Shown: positions 8,766 through 18,535, counted from the first letter of the stretch. The stretch: DNA of 64,000 bases from Pseudomonas subflava (GCF_023823685.1 NZ_JAMXBF010000009.1:186001-250000), one strand, 5' to 3'. Program-made: numbers and translations. Notes: generated from the sequence alone by a model not told the origin.

Positions 8766-8793
8766 AAAAGGGAGCCGTCGCCGGCTCCCTTTT
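8766..8793 (-). terminator. Rho-independent terminator after alginate lyase
   Basis: An 11-bp stem pairs AAAAGGGAGCC with GGCTCCCTTTT around the loop GTCGCC, with a T-run on the minus strand. It lies 16 bases beyond the alginate lyase stop. A second GC hairpin (8627-8645, arms ACCCCGC / GCGGGGT) lies further on in the same 8563-8808 gap, which otherwise shows nothing I recognise. Confidence 0.85.
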
Positions 8794-8808
8794 CCTATCT
8801 ACTTCTTA

Positions 8809-9489
8809 TTACAGGTGCTCGACCAGGAGCTTGGTGAAGGTCACCGCGCCCGCCTCGGTGTTGTCACCGCTGTTGTCCTGCACATAGTTGCCAGCCTTGA
8901 AGTACATGGTCTGCTTGGCCCAGCTGGGGTCGAGCTTGGCGCTCCACTTCACGGTCTCGGTGGTCGGCATCTTCGCGTACACCGCCAGCGTACCGCCCTT
9001 GGTCAGGGTGATGGTGTACGAGAAGCTCGCGTTCAGCGGCACGTTGCGCATCACAATCGCCTTGCTGGTGCTGATGCCCGGCTTGAGGCGATAGATCGCG
9101 GTCAGGCTGCCGGTCTTGGCCGACGCGCTGTACTCGTACTGCAGCTTGATGGGCGGATCGGTGCCTTCGACGTTGTGGATCTGGCCGATGACGATCTTGC
9201 CGGTAGAGGGCACCTGGCTGACGCTCAGCGTGGCGCGCAGGTTGTTGTAGCTGGCTGCCTGGTACTTCCAGTTGCGCAGCTTGCCGTCCGGGTAGGTCTC
9301 GCGCAGCTCGCTGCGCGGGTACTTGGCATTCTTGGTGGAGGTGCCATCCACCGGCGCCCAGAAGAACAGGGTGCCGTTGATGTTCTTGAAGTAATCGTCC
9401 TGATAGCCGTTGGCCAGCAGCGGGGTGCTGATGGTGGTAGCCGGTTCGCCAACGGGGATGGTGAGGTTCCAGGTGTTGAGGTCGATCAT
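8809..9489 (-). CDS. Polysaccharide lyase family 7 alginate lyase
   Basis: Cleaves alginate (or a related polyuronate) by beta-elimination. The 226-aa protein is a single PL7 jelly-roll domain with all three signature strands: RSELRE (59-64, substrate Arg), QIH (103-105, catalytic His) and YFKAGNYVQ (196-204, catalytic Tyr). There is no signal peptide, as in the related P. aeruginosa PA1167 as I recall it, so the route to its substrate is unclear. I start at MIDLNTWNL by family alignment; CGGAG lies 12 bases upstream, a long spacing. Frames starting at 9519 and 9528 are alternatives. It is transcribed away from a secreted beta-helix protein. Confidence 0.9.
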   Translation of the reverse strand: MIDLNTWNLTIPVGEPATTISTPLLANGYQDDYFKNINGTLFFWAPVDGTSTKNAKYPRSELRETYPDGKLRNWKYQAASYNNLRATLSVSQVPSTGKIVIGQIHNVEGTDPPIKLQYEYSASAKTGSLTAIYRLKPGISTSKAIVMRNVPLNASFSYTITLTKGGTLAVYAKMPTTETVKWSAKLDPSWAKQTMYFKAGNYVQDNSGDNTEAGAVTFTKLLVEHL

Positions 9490-10037
9490 GTTGCGTAACT
9501 GCTCCGGAAGAAATGCCATACAACTCATTCGGAGGCGCAGGTCGTTCCCGACGTAATGACTGCCTAGCCGCCCTGCTAGTTACTCGCACACAGAATGAAG
9601 CTTTTGCTGGCCCGGCCAGGGATTTGGCTGGGCACGGGGCGCTTTATACGGAGCTGTTCGGGCTTTGATAATTACCGTTCGTCGCTATATTGACGTCTGA
9701 AAATTGGCGGTAATTTGACGGGCTTTCTGAAATTTCTATTGTGTTGATCCGCAAGGGTTTTAGCGGTAGCGAAACGCCCAGCGAAACGGGGTGTAAACGA
9801 GCAAGCGAAGCGCCGATGGCGACGAACGGAAAGCGCCGGGCTAGAGCGGTTTGTGAAGCGATTCTCAACACGCGGGACAGTGAGTTATGGGGTGATGTGA
9901 TGGTCGTCACGCTAGGTTGCGAACTGGGGTCCGTTTTGCCTGTCTAGCGATAGCTGCTCATCGGCCGTTGGCCGGATGACGGTGCCGGAAGCCGAGCTTT
10001 CTCCGACTGGGAATCTCAACGCCTCTGGAGAATCGTC
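9490..10037. other. 548-bp intergenic region between divergent genes
   Basis: Separates alginate lyase (leftward) from the CSLREA protein (rightward). It is clearly more AT-rich than the surroundings, especially 9650-9760. The 8-bp inverted repeat AATTACCG (9670-9677) / CGGTAATT (9708-9715) is visible and could be an operator. Two overlapping small frames on opposite strands (9644-9910 and 9741-9947) have no start signals or recognisable sequence and are not annotated. Confidence 0.6.
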
Positions 10038-11411
10038 ATGCCCAGCCGCTCTTGCCTGTCCTCTCTTGTTCTTGCTACCGCCTTTGCGCCGTTGGCCGAA
10101 GCTGCCACGTTGATCGTGAGCAATACCCAGGATTTATTCCGCCCGGCTTGTACCAGCGATTGTTCGCTACGCGAGGCCATCTACCAGGCCAACAACAACC
10201 CCGGCCCCGACCGCATCGAGCTGCGCCCCGGCACCTATGTGCTGAGCCTGTCGGACCCGATATGGAATGCCGACGAGGAGCCTGACCCGGACGAGGACGT
10301 CAGCGCACGCGGCGACCTGGATATCGGCGGCGAGCTGACCATCGTCGGCGCCGGCTACGACACCACCAGCATCCAGGGCGTGTCCGACCGACTGATCGAG
10401 ATACTCCCCGGCGCCTCGGTCAAACTGCGTTACCTGAGCCTGCGCGACGGCCGTGCCGACACCTACGGCGGCGCTATCCGCAACGATGGTGAGGCGGTCA
10501 TCGCCTACGTCGGCTTCTACGACAATCGCGCCACGCCGGGCATCCAGGGAAAGGGCGGGGCGATTGCCAACTTCGGCGACCTGGGCGTCAGCTTCAGCCT
10601 GTTCCGCGACAACAACTCGAACGGCGACGAGGGCTTCACCGGCCAGGGCGGGGCGATCTACAACCTGGGCACGCTGCTGGTGCGCGATACCCACTTCGAG
10701 AACAACAGCGTCACCGACAACGACGTCGATTACGCCCACGGCGGCGCCATCTACAACGAGGGGTACGCCGACGTGTCGCGCTCGTCATTCTTCGGCAATC
10801 GCGCGGGCGAGTACGAAGGTGGCGGTGGCGGTGCGGCGATAGTCAACAACGAGCGTGGCGTGTTCGTGCTGGTCAACAGCACCCTGGCGGGGAACATCGG
10901 TACGGAGGTGAACGGTGTGGTCGCCAACGGGCTTTCCAGCTATCTCCCCAGCGGTACGGAAGCCTCGATGCAGCTGGTCAACGTCACCCTGGTCGCCAAC
11001 CAGGGTCTGGGCCTGAGCAACCTGGGCAGCATGAAAGTGCGCAACAGCATCGTCGCCGGCAACGCCTACGAGGCGCAGCCGGCCAACTGCGGCGACCAGG
11101 GCGGCTATTTCCTCGGTCGCGGATTCATGCTGGGCGCGGGAGGCGGCAGCTGCGCCCACGACCTGACATTGGACGACGCCCAACTGTTCACCCAGGCCAT
11201 GGACCCGCAAGTGCGCTCCACCGGGTTGGGCGTGGAGAACGGCACCCAGTACTACGTGTTGATCCAGGGCAGCCCGGCGCTGGATGCCGGCAGAGGCTCC
11301 TGCACCTCATACGACCAGCGCAGGATGCAGAGGCCGCGCCCCGGCGACCGGTTGGCCTCCGCGGAATGCGACCTGGGCGCCTTCGAGCGCCGCCTGCCCT
11401 GGGTGGAGTGA
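10038..11411 (+). CDS. Secreted right-handed beta-helix protein with CSLREA motif
   Basis: Exported protein of 457 aa: signal peptide about 1-22 (ending APLAEA), then the CSLREA motif (DCSLREAIYQAN, about 40-51), then a repetitive body with short strands and many GGAI, N and D residues (YGGAIRNDG, KGGAIANFG, QGGAIYNLG, HGGAIYNEG at about 30-40 residue steps). This is the pattern of a parallel beta-helix, a fold common in polysaccharide lyases and carbohydrate-binding surface proteins. No catalytic site can be assigned. CTGGAGAATC precedes the ATG. Standing back to back with alginate lyase, it may act on or bind a polysaccharide, which is inference. Confidence 0.8.
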   Translation: MPSRSCLSSLVLATAFAPLAEAATLIVSNTQDLFRPACTSDCSLREAIYQANNNPGPDRIELRPGTYVLSLSDPIWNADEEPDPDEDVSARGDLDIGGELTIVGAGYDTTSIQGVSDRLIEILPGASVKLRYLSLRDGRADTYGGAIRNDGEAVIAYVGFYDNRATPGIQGKGGAIANFGDLGVSFSLFRDNNSNGDEGFTGQGGAIYNLGTLLVRDTHFENNSVTDNDVDYAHGGAIYNEGYADVSRSSFFGNRAGEYEGGGGGAAIVNNERGVFVLVNSTLAGNIGTEVNGVVANGLSSYLPSGTEASMQLVNVTLVANQGLGLSNLGSMKVRNSIVAGNAYEAQPANCGDQGGYFLGRGFMLGAGGGSCAHDLTLDDAQLFTQAMDPQVRSTGLGVENGTQYYVLIQGSPALDAGRGSCTSYDQRRMQRPRPGDRLASAECDLGAFERRLPWVE

Positions 11412-11414
11412 GGC

Positions 11415-13946
11415 TCAGGGCATCAGCATCAGGCGCTTGCTGCCGTAGACCCGGTCGATGTTGCGGCTCTGGAACGGGAAGCTCATGTAGCCGCCCTTGA
11501 GCCAGGCGTCGATGCCATCGGCGTAGTGCGGGCTGGCCGGGTTGCCGGACTGGCCCGAGCTGTTGACGCCGATCATCGGCTCTTGCAGGCCGAAGTCGAC
11601 GACGATGCGCATAGCCGGGATCAGCCACACATTGAAGTCCTTGCCCCATTCGTAGGCGGCCACGTTGAGGGTGCCGTGGTCGCCGCCGGCCGGGTAGGGG
11701 CCGCGGTCCAGGTAGCCGCTTATGGCTTCTATGCCGCTGCGCTGACTGGCGCTCAGGTAGGGCGCCATCTTGGTGGCCTCGCTGGTCCAGCGGTACTGGT
11801 GCAGCTTGCCCCACTGCCAGGCGCTGCGATTGGTGCCGAGCTTACCTTCCAGGTAGGTGACGGCGCCGGCCAGGCTGCGCGCCATGATCGCCGGCTTGTC
11901 TTCCTTCTGCGCGGTCTTCACGTCGTCCCAGAACGGGCTGTCGTCGCGGCCGAGCAGGTGGTCGGCCTGTGCCGAGTAGCTGTTGTTGGCGGTGTCCACC
12001 AGCGCCTGCCAGGCCGGCGAAGTTTCCGGGCCCAGCTCGTCGAGGAAGGTCTGCCGCGCGCTCTCGTGCAGGAAGGCGCTGTACAGCGCGGCGGCGGCAG
12101 AGGTGGCGGCCATGCGCCCGTCGAAGGCCATCAGGCGCTTGTGCGCTTCCTCGGCCTTGGCGCGCTCGGCGCGGGGCAGCGCGGCGATGGCCTTGTTCAG
12201 TGGCTCGGTCATGCCCGGTGCGTCGAACATCGCCTGCAGCTTGCCGGCGAAGGGCGTGGTCTGGTCGTACTGCATGGCGATCATGCTTTTCTGATCGTGG
12301 CGTCCGGAACCGGCGAGTTGCGCGATGCGCTCGGCACGCTCGGGGTAGAACCAGGAGTTGGACAGCTGCATGCCATAGCCGCGCGGCACCGTGCGGTGAT
12401 TGGCGGTGCCGAGCCAGCCCTGCGCCGGGTCCTGGTCGTAGGGGTGCAGCATGGGGTCGGCGTAGCCGTCCCAGTCGTAGGCGCCGTCCCAGCCCGGCGA
12501 AGGCACCAGGCCGGTGCCCTGCCTGCGGTTGGGGTAGCGGCCGGTGATCTGCCAGCCAACGTGCTGGGCATCGGCGAACACGATGTTGAGCGCCATGGCG
12601 CGCACTTCGCGGGTGGCCTCGAAGGCCTGCTCCACCGACTGCGCGCGGGACAGGTCGAAGAAGGCGTCGATCGAGCGATCCGTCTCGCCCTGGATGCTGC
12701 GCAGAGCCAGGCCGTAGCCGCTGGCGAAGGGCAGCGGCTGCATGGGCGACTTGCGCTCGCCCAGCGCCGAGTTGAGCAGCGGGCCGTGGCGGGTTTCCCA
12801 GATGGTCTCGCGGATCGGCCGCTGGCCGCGGATGAAGAAGGTTTCCTGGCGCTCGCGGGCCGGCTGCCACCTGCCGTCGGCCATGTAATAGAGGCGGCCG
12901 CCCTCACGCTTGACCTTCTCCAGGAACAGGTCCTGGTTGTCGCCCATGACCATGGTCATGCCCCACGCCAGCTTGCCATTGAAGCCGGCGACCACGGCCG
13001 GCACCCCGGCGATGGACACGCCGGCGGCCTGGAATTTGGGCGAACGGATCTGCACGAAGTTCCAGATCGACGGCATCGACAGTGGCAGGTGGGTGTCGTT
13101 GGCCAGCAGGCTCTTGCCGCTGCGGCTGTTCTGCGGGGCGATGGCCCAGTTGTTGGAGGCGGCGACGCCGAGCATGTTCAGCGCGGCGACCTGGCCGGCG
13201 GCGTCGTTGACCGCGGCCAGGCCCGGAATCTTGCCGGCCAGGCTCAGGCCGTGCAGCTTCTCGGCTTCCTCGAACGGCAGCGGCTCGTCCGGGTAGCTCG
13301 GCAGCAGCCAGGCCAGTTTGTCGGTGCCGACCTTGTCGCTGAGGGTGAGGGCGGCGATCTCTTCCTGCAGATTGACCGACAGGCCGAAGTTGAGCAGGCA
13401 GAACAGCAGCACCGAGTCTTCCGGCTTCCAGTAGGCCGGGCGGTAACCGCTCTCGGCCAGGTCCATCGGCAGCTTGTTCTGGTAGCGGAACAGGTAGGCG
13501 TTGACGCCGCGGGAATAAACCTCGAAGAACTTCTTGATGCGCGGCGAGGCGTTCTTGTACAGCGCCTCGGCGCTGGCGCGCAGGTTGACGGTGCGCATGA
13601 AACGGTCGATTTCCAGCACGCCGGGGCCGTTCATCTCGGCCAGGCGGCCCTCGGCCAGCAGGCGCATGCCAACCATCTGGCTGAGGCGGTCGGCGGCGTG
13701 CACGTAGCCCAGGGTGAACAGGGCGTCATGGAAGGTGGTGGTCTCGATCAGCGGCATGCCCAGCGCGTTGCGCCGCACCACCACGCTCTGCGCCAGGCCC
13801 TGAACGCGGACGATGCCCTGGTTCGGGTGCACGCTGTCGGCGTAGCGGCCATTCAGAAAGGACTGGCAGCCGCCGAGGAACAGCGTGCTGCACAGGACGG
13901 CGGCAGCGGCGACGAACAGCGGACGGGGAAGCAGACGCGAACCCAT
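11415..13946 (-). CDS. quiP: Penicillin acylase family lipoprotein, QuiP-like acyl-homoserine lactone acylase
   Basis: Ntn-hydrolase of 843 aa, made as a precursor that cuts itself into two chains. The new N-terminal nucleophile is expected at S264 in [10 protein letters not shown], and the oxyanion and substrate regions follow ([20 protein letters not shown]). The N-terminus is a lipoprotein signal with lipobox FLGGC (Cys27). Length and sequence style match the P. aeruginosa acylase QuiP (PA1032), which degrades long-chain acyl-homoserine lactones; the substrate here is inferred from that. AGGAG sits seven bases before the ATG. It converges with the beta-helix gene, the stops being only three bases apart. 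Confidence 0.85.
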   Translation of the reverse strand: MGSRLLPRPLFVAAAAVLCSTLFLGGCQSFLNGRYADSVHPNQGIVRVQGLAQSVVVRRNALGMPLIETTTFHDALFTLGYVHAADRLSQMVGMRLLAEGRLAEMNGPGVLEIDRFMRTVNLRASAEALYKNASPRIKKFFEVYSRGVNAYLFRYQNKLPMDLAESGYRPAYWKPEDSVLLFCLLNFGLSVNLQEEIAALTLSDKVGTDKLAWLLPSYPDEPLPFEEAEKLHGLSLAGKIPGLAAVNDAAGQVAALNMLGVAASNNWAIAPQNSRSGKSLLANDTHLPLSMPSIWNFVQIRSPKFQAAGVSIAGVPAVVAGFNGKLAWGMTMVMGDNQDLFLEKVKREGGRLYYMADGRWQPARERQETFFIRGQRPIRETIWETRHGPLLNSALGERKSPMQPLPFASGYGLALRSIQGETDRSIDAFFDLSRAQSVEQAFEATREVRAMALNIVFADAQHVGWQITGRYPNRRQGTGLVPSPGWDGAYDWDGYADPMLHPYDQDPAQGWLGTANHRTVPRGYGMQLSNSWFYPERAERIAQLAGSGRHDQKSMIAMQYDQTTPFAGKLQAMFDAPGMTEPLNKAIAALPRAERAKAEEAHKRLMAFDGRMAATSAAAALYSAFLHESARQTFLDELGPETSPAWQALVDTANNSYSAQADHLLGRDDSPFWDDVKTAQKEDKPAIMARSLAGAVTYLEGKLGTNRSAWQWGKLHQYRWTSEATKMAPYLSASQRSGIEAISGYLDRGPYPAGGDHGTLNVAAYEWGKDFNVWLIPAMRIVVDFGLQEPMIGVNSSGQSGNPASPHYADGIDAWLKGGYMSFPFQSRNIDRVYGSKRLMLMP

Positions 13947-14057
13947 GACTGGCTCCTGGCGCAGGGAGACGGATGATGGGTGCGGATTGTAGAGGGCGAA
14001 TGCGCCGGGGAGTAGGGGCGCGGCAGGGCATAGGACCCTGCCGGCGAGGAGCTCAGA

Positions 14058-14255
14058 TCAGACGCCGTGGCACTTCTTGAACTTCTTTTCGCTACCGCAG
14101 GGGCAGGGATCGTTGCGGCCGACTTCCTTCAGCGGGTTGCGCACCGGTTCCTGGTGGTGATGGTTGCAGTGCGGGCCGTGCACGTGACCGTCATCGTGGT
14201 GATGATCGTGGTCGTGGTTGCAGTCGGGGCCATGTACGTGGGGTTGCTGAGTCAT
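14058..14255 (-). CDS. Small histidine-rich SEC-C zinc-binding protein
   Basis: A 65-aa protein with two parts. Residues 6-34 are extremely rich in His and Asp ([19 protein letters not shown] and a similar second stretch) and look like a metal-binding tail. Residues 48-62 are a SEC-C zinc knuckle ([15 protein letters not shown]), as found at the SecA C-terminus. The real start is ATG 14253-14255 (MTQQPH); the longer upstream frame belongs to the LEA gene in another phase. It lies five bases downstream of the LEA lipoprotein gene and is probably cotranscribed. Zinc storage or chaperoning is plausible but not shown. Confidence 0.82.
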   Translation of the reverse strand: MTQQPHVHGPDCNHDHDHHHDDGHVHGPHCNHHHQEPVRNPLKEVGRNDPCPCGSEKKFKKCHGV

Positions 14256-14260
14256 GAAGC

Positions 14261-14755
14261 TCACTCCGGGATGTAATCGCCGGGGATTATCTCGCCATCG
14301 CGGCGCATATGCACGTCGCGGCCGAAGAACAGTCCGGTCTTCACCTCGCCGCTCAGGCTGTAGCGAATCGGCTGGTCGGGGTCCTCGAGTGCCTTGACGA
14401 TCTGCTTCACGTGGCGCCAGAGGTTGGTCCGCACCGGCACCTCGAATTCGCTGCGGCCGTGGCTCGGCACGCTGAACCATTCGCTGGACTCGCCCTCGGC
14501 GAGCTGGATGCCATTGAGGTGCACGTCGTAGACCAGGCCGCGGACCGGCAGGTCGACGTCGTTGGGGTTGTCGATGCGAAAGCGCAGGGAAAATCGCTGC
14601 TCCAGCAGTCTGGCCTTGATCACATCGACCTTGACGAGGCGGACTTCCGGGTCCTGGAAATCACCGCTGAACCAGCCGGCGCATCCCGAGAGGCCTGCGT
14701 GCAGGCCGATGATTATCGCCAGGCCGATGGTGCGTGCTCGTGCCTGTAAAAACAT
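14261..14755 (-). CDS. LEA type 2 / WHy-domain lipoprotein
   Basis: Lipoprotein of 164 aa: signal with lipobox GLSGC (Cys25), then a single late-embryogenesis-abundant (LEA14/WHy) beta-sandwich. The typical block is [20 protein letters not shown] (about 57-76), with a hydrophobic-polar alternation to the end. Such proteins are linked to desiccation or envelope stress, though bacterial roles are poorly defined. GGAG lies seven bases before the ATG. The SEC-C protein follows directly on the same strand. Confidence 0.82.
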   Translation of the reverse strand: MFLQARARTIGLAIIIGLHAGLSGCAGWFSGDFQDPEVRLVKVDVIKARLLEQRFSLRFRIDNPNDVDLPVRGLVYDVHLNGIQLAEGESSEWFSVPSHGRSEFEVPVRTNLWRHVKQIVKALEDPDQPIRYSLSGEVKTGLFFGRDVHMRRDGEIIPGDYIPE

Positions 14756-14867
14756 TGCGTGGCTCCAATGGACGACCCAGTGTAACAAGCGGCTGCTTGG
14801 CGGCCACCTGCTGTCCGTAGAAAAAAACTGCGCCATACTGGAGGCCGAATTGGACAGGAGTGTGACC

Positions 14868-15422
14868 ATGAGCCTCTACGAGATCGCCTTTGCCGGGCAG
14901 GTGGTGCCGGGCGCGCCGCTGGAGCAGGTGCAGGCGAACCTGGCGCGGCTGTTCCAGGCCGATGCCCAGCGCATCGCCCTGCTGTTTTCCGGGCGGCGCA
15001 TCGTGATCAAGAGCGGCCTGGATGCCGCTGGCGCCGAGAAGTACCGTGCGACCATGGAGCGCGCCGGCGCCGTGGCCATCGTCCAGGCGCTGGAGGTCGA
15101 AGAGGTCGAGATGGCGCCGCCGCCTGCTCCGGAGCCCGTGGCGACACCGATGGCATCCCCGGCTGCGGCGCCGATGCAGCACGGTTCCGCCCGGGTGATC
15201 CCGCGTGATGAATACATGGCGGCGTTCAGTGATGTGCAGGCGCCCGACTTCGGCATCGCCCCGGTCGGGGCCGATCTGCAGGACGCCAAGGTCGAGGCTC
15301 AGGCGCCGCAGGTCGACCTCTCGCAATTCAGCCTGGCGCCGGTCGGTAGCGACATGGGCCAGGCCAAGGGCGCGCCGGTCGCACCGCCGCCGGACACCTC
15401 GCACCTCAAGCTGCAGGAATGA
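14868..15422 (+). CDS. Hypothetical protein, N-terminal alpha/beta domain and Pro/Ala-rich tail
   Basis: A 184-aa soluble protein. Residues about 1-75 form a compact domain (FAGQVVPGAPLEQVQANLARL, then RIVIKSGLD, then KYRATMERAGA) whose plan resembles small ribosomal-L7/L12-like modules fused to other bacterial proteins. The rest is low-complexity Pro/Ala sequence with two short repeats, DFGIAPVGADLQDAK and QFSLAPVGSDMGQAK. AGGAG lies seven bases before ATG 14868. It is divergent from the LEA gene. I do not recognise a function. Confidence 0.7.
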   Translation: MSLYEIAFAGQVVPGAPLEQVQANLARLFQADAQRIALLFSGRRIVIKSGLDAAGAEKYRATMERAGAVAIVQALEVEEVEMAPPPAPEPVATPMASPAAAPMQHGSARVIPRDEYMAAFSDVQAPDFGIAPVGADLQDAKVEAQAPQVDLSQFSLAPVGSDMGQAKGAPVAPPPDTSHLKLQE

Positions 15423-15426
15423 GTAC

Positions 15427-15447
15427 AGGGCCCGCGATTGCGGGCCT
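15427..15447. terminator. GC hairpin between convergent genes
   Basis: Stem GGCCCGC / GCGGGCC with loop GATT, extended by weak flanking pairs, just after the stop at 15422. The T-run is short, so termination may be partial. Confidence 0.55.
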
Positions 15448-15461
15448 TGTAGCATCTGGCA

Positions 15462-16577
15462 TCAGCTCTTGCTGGTAGCGCACTTGGCCTCGGCCTGTGG
15501 CGGCGTCAGGTTGCGCACCGAGGTGTAGAACAACTCGCAGGTCTGCACCTTGTCGGTCACCTGCCATTTCTGCGTGCAGGCATTCAGCGTCTGCTGCGGG
15601 TCGGCGGCCGGGTTCTGGCCCATGCCGGCCTGCCAGCAGGCGGCACTGATGTCCTGTCCCATCACCTTGAGCCCGGCGGCGTCGGCCTTGGCCTGATCGC
15701 CACCGTAGTTTTCCGGATCGGCCGCGTACCAGATGTAGCTCGGGTGATTGGCGCCGAGCACCGGGACTTTTTGCCCGGGCGCCGGACTGATTTCGTCCAG
15801 ACCCAGCACGCCGATATTCGCCCCGTATTGCTTGTTGACCCAGGTGCGAACCGGGCCCCCGAAGGCGACCATGGGCAGCGTCGCGCCGTCGCCCGCGGTG
15901 AGTTCGGCGACCATGGTCTTTTGGTAGTCGGTGAAATAGTCGTAGACGCCCTCCAGGTCGCTGCCGGCGCTGGCCGGGGCGGCGATCGGGGCGATGTCGA
16001 TGATGGTCTGGTAGGCCGGCGTCTGCGCCGCCGCCACGCCGTTTTCGGTGAGCAGCCCGGCCCAGCGATCGGTGGTCTTGGACTCCAGGTAGTCCTGCGC
16101 CTGGGTCAGCGAATAGTCCGGCGGGAAATGCAGCAGTTCGACGCTCTTGCGGTTCTCCAGCGCCATGCCCAGGGGCAGGAAGAAGTACCAGCTGTATTGC
16201 CACTTGCCGTCGCCGTTGAGCTTGCTGGCGCCGGTGTAGGCCAGGTCGCCGGCGTTCAGCAGGTCGGTCAGCGGCTTGCCGTAGTTGGCCGGCACACCGC
16301 CGAAGCGGGCGCTCAGGCCGTCGCTATCGCGGCTGACCTCGACCGTGGCTCCGCTGAGGCCGTCGCGCTCCAGGCTCTGCTTCAGGTAATGCTCGACGGT
16401 CTGCTCCAGCGTCCAGTCCCGGTAGCAGATCACGCTGCAGTTGTTGGGATAGGCGAACAGGCGGGTGACCCGCTCGCTGCTGCCCAGGTCGACCTTTACA
16501 TCATCCGCATGGGCAGACATGGCGCCCGCGAACAGCAAGACGGCCAGGGCGGCCGCCGTTCCACTGTGCTTGTGCAT
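15462..16577 (-). CDS. Exported cysteine-containing hypothetical protein
   Basis: A 371-aa protein with a clear signal peptide (cleavage near SAHA-DDV), so periplasmic or secreted. It has seven Cys, two near the mature N-terminus (NNCSVICYRD) and four near the C-terminus, which suggests disulfides. I see no known catalytic motif. AAGGAG precedes the ATG at good spacing. It is followed on the same strand by the YchJ-type gene upstream of it at 16636, with a 58-base gap. The family appears in pseudomonads as an uncharacterised protein. Confidence 0.72.
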   Translation of the reverse strand: MHKHSGTAAALAVLLFAGAMSAHADDVKVDLGSSERVTRLFAYPNNCSVICYRDWTLEQTVEHYLKQSLERDGLSGATVEVSRDSDGLSARFGGVPANYGKPLTDLLNAGDLAYTGASKLNGDGKWQYSWYFFLPLGMALENRKSVELLHFPPDYSLTQAQDYLESKTTDRWAGLLTENGVAAAQTPAYQTIIDIAPIAAPASAGSDLEGVYDYFTDYQKTMVAELTAGDGATLPMVAFGGPVRTWVNKQYGANIGVLGLDEISPAPGQKVPVLGANHPSYIWYAADPENYGGDQAKADAAGLKVMGQDISAACWQAGMGQNPAADPQQTLNACTQKWQVTDKVQTCELFYTSVRNLTPPQAEAKCATSKS

Positions 16578-16635
16578 CTACTTCTCCTTGTTGGCCCGGT
16601 CCCCGCCGGGTTCTGCCAACAACTGAAGCAGAGTT

Positions 16636-17109
16636 TTAGGGGCTCAGGTAGCCGCTGCAGCACTTCTTGAATTTCTGCGCGCTGCCGCAGGGGCAAGGGT
16701 CGTTGCGCCCGGCCTTGATGGGTGCGGTGGGATCGAGGAAGTACCAGCGGCCGTCGCGCTGGACGAAGGCCGAGCGTTCGCGGTGAGCGTGCTCGCCAGC
16801 GTCATCATGCCAGCGCGCGATGAAGGTGACGAAGGCGTGCTCCGGCTGGGCGCCGATCAGCTCGCTCGACTCAACGTCGAGCCCGAGCCAGGTGCTGCCC
16901 AGGCTCCAGGCGCGGATGCCGTCCCTGTCGAGTGCCGACTGCTGGGCGGGCAGGGTGGTCGCCACCAGGTAATCGACCAGGCCGAGCACGTAGGCGCTGT
17001 AGCGCGAGCGCATCAGATGCTCGGCGCAGGGCGCCGCGGCGCCCTGGTGATACGGGCCGCAGCAGACGTTCAGCTCGTCGCCGCTGCCGCAGGGACAGGC
17101 CGGATTCAT
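16636..17109 (-). CDS. YchJ-family protein with SEC-C motifs at both ends
   Basis: A 157-aa cytoplasmic protein of the UPF0225/YchJ family. It has an N-terminal SEC-C-like zinc knuckle ([13 protein letters not shown]), a central NTF2-like domain ([20 protein letters not shown] through [10 protein letters not shown]), and a C-terminal SEC-C knuckle ([16 protein letters not shown]). The two Cys clusters probably bind zinc. The molecular role is unknown. It begins four bases after the stop of the DUF6231-like gene, so the two form an operon. The start ATG 17107-17109 (MNPACPCG) matches family proteins; upstream sequence in this frame is not homologous. Confidence 0.88.
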   Translation of the reverse strand: MNPACPCGSGDELNVCCGPYHQGAAAPCAEHLMRSRYSAYVLGLVDYLVATTLPAQQSALDRDGIRAWSLGSTWLGLDVESSELIGAQPEHAFVTFIARWHDDAGEHAHRERSAFVQRDGRWYFLDPTAPIKAGRNDPCPCGSAQKFKKCCSGYLSP

Positions 17110-17113
17110 AGGG

Positions 17114-17611
17114 TCACCACCAGTACTTTCCGAAGTTCTCGGGATTGGCCCAAAACTTCGCGTTGAGCCAATCCGGAACCTGTTTGTAGTCGCGTAGATC
17201 GTATGTGAACAGTGTGAGCGTCTGACCTTCGCGTCCGAAGCTCTCGCTGGCCTGCAGTGCCAGGGCGAAGAAGTCGGTTTCCTGCCAATCGCAGGCGGCC
17301 AGATCGACCAGTACAGCAAGTCGGCTCGCGTTGAGGTTGCGGATACCACCCAGCAGCTCCAGGGCGACTCGCTTGGGCAGGTGTTCCAGGCAGTCCACCA
17401 CCAGTGCGAGATCGTAGCGCTGGGCCGCCAGCTCAGCCGGTAAAGGACCGGCAGGAGCCTGCGCCAGCAGCGTGTCGGGATGGGCCTCGCGGAAGGCAGC
17501 CAGCGCCGGTAACTGGCTGGCACCGACCAGCAGCAAACGCTGCGGGGCATGATGATCGAGCAGGGCGGCCAGGGCCTGCTGCGGTGTACGAGAGGAGAGA
17601 ACTTGGGTCAT
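17114..17611 (-). CDS. DUF6231-type protein, methyltransferase-like fold
   Basis: A 165-aa cytoplasmic protein. RLLLVGA near the start and [13 protein letters not shown] (about 69-81) resemble the glycine strand and the acidic-loop region of a Rossmann methyltransferase, but the protein is shorter than an active enzyme and lacks a full SAM motif. I believe it matches the Pseudomonas family DUF6231. It is the first gene of a two-gene unit with ychJ and is divergent from the OmpA lipoprotein gene at 17774. Confidence 0.72.
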   Translation of the reverse strand: MTQVLSSRTPQQALAALLDHHAPQRLLLVGASQLPALAAFREAHPDTLLAQAPAGPLPAELAAQRYDLALVVDCLEHLPKRVALELLGGIRNLNASRLAVLVDLAACDWQETDFFALALQASESFGREGQTLTLFTYDLRDYKQVPDWLNAKFWANPENFGKYWW

Positions 17612-17773
17612 TTCGCGAAGCTTCCGGGGGTGAATGCCAAGACTATCGCGCTGTGCGCCGTTGGCCTATGGACCGTGGTATGGAAAGTGCCTATAACTGG
17701 CGGATAGTAAGGAAGCCATCTTTACTTCTTTGCTGTCGGTTTCACGCCGATTCCCTACAGGAGACCTAAGAAG

Positions 17774-18406
17774 ATGAGTATCACAAGGAAAGCTGTACCC
17801 CTGATCCTGGCAAGCGGCCTGCTGACCGGCTGTGCCGGCATCCAGAAAACCGACTGGCCGACTTGCGCCGCCGTGGGCGGTGTGACCGGCGCCGCGCTGG
17901 GTGCGATCGAAAGCACCGAGTGGGCCGGTGGCGGTGCCCTGGTGGGCGCCGGCATGGCCGCTGCCTATTGCTGGGTTCACGGTGCCGAAGAGCAGGTGGC
18001 TGTGGTCGAGGAGACCGTGGTCGTCGAGGAAACCGCACCGACCCCCGAAGCGGCCGAGCCGGTACGCGTCGAGTTGGACGTCAAGTTCGACTTCGACAAG
18101 TCTGTGGTCAAGGAAGAGAGCCAAGGCGATATCAAGGCCCTGGCCGACTTCATGAGCCAGTACCCGCAAACCACCACCGTGGTTGAAGGTCACACCGACG
18201 CCGTCGGCACCGATGCCTACAACCAGGGTCTGTCCGAGCGCCGTGCCAACGCGGTTCGCGACGTACTGGTCAACCAGTATGGCGTGGGCGCCGATCGGGT
18301 GAACTCGGTGGGTTATGGCGAGAGCCGTCCGGTGGCTGACAACGCTACCGACGAAGGCCGCGCCATCAACCGTCGCGTTGAAGCCGAAGTCGAGGCTCGC
18401 CCCTAA
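17774..18406 (+). CDS. OmpA-family lipoprotein (first copy)
   Basis: Lipoprotein of 210 aa: lipobox LLTGC (Cys20), a glycine-zipper-like hydrophobic segment (GGVTGAALGAIES), a short Pro/Glu linker, then a C-terminal OmpA domain that binds peptidoglycan (DVKFDFDKSVV, EGHTDAVGT with the key Asp, LSERRANAV, GYGESRPVADN, RAINRRV). It tethers the outer membrane to the wall. AGGAG lies upstream of ATG 17774. The next gene is a clear paralogue, with nearly identical OmpA-domain codons over long stretches, so the pair arose by tandem duplication. Confidence 0.9.
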   Translation: MSITRKAVPLILASGLLTGCAGIQKTDWPTCAAVGGVTGAALGAIESTEWAGGGALVGAGMAAAYCWVHGAEEQVAVVEETVVVEETAPTPEAAEPVRVELDVKFDFDKSVVKEESQGDIKALADFMSQYPQTTTVVEGHTDAVGTDAYNQGLSERRANAVRDVLVNQYGVGADRVNSVGYGESRPVADNATDEGRAINRRVEAEVEARP

Positions 18407-18535
18407 GCGCCTCATCCCAGCGAGCGGTCGCCGCATGGCGCGGCCGCGCCGCTGAGGCCGGCTTGTACACTTCGAGTGGCGGGTCTTTACTGCAGTGTTA
18501 CCGGTAATCGAACCGGTGACACTGGAGATCCCGCC

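Noticed and set aside
9644-9947. Two small overlapping frames in the gap before the CSLREA gene
   Set aside because: No start signals, no recognisable sequence, opposite strands.
11526-13976. Plus-strand frame of 816 aa opposite the acylase gene
   Set aside because: A shadow of high-GC third positions; the minus strand encodes a recognisable Ntn-hydrolase. The same applies to the 930-aa minus frame opposite mnhA and the 649-aa minus frame opposite the agarase-like gene.
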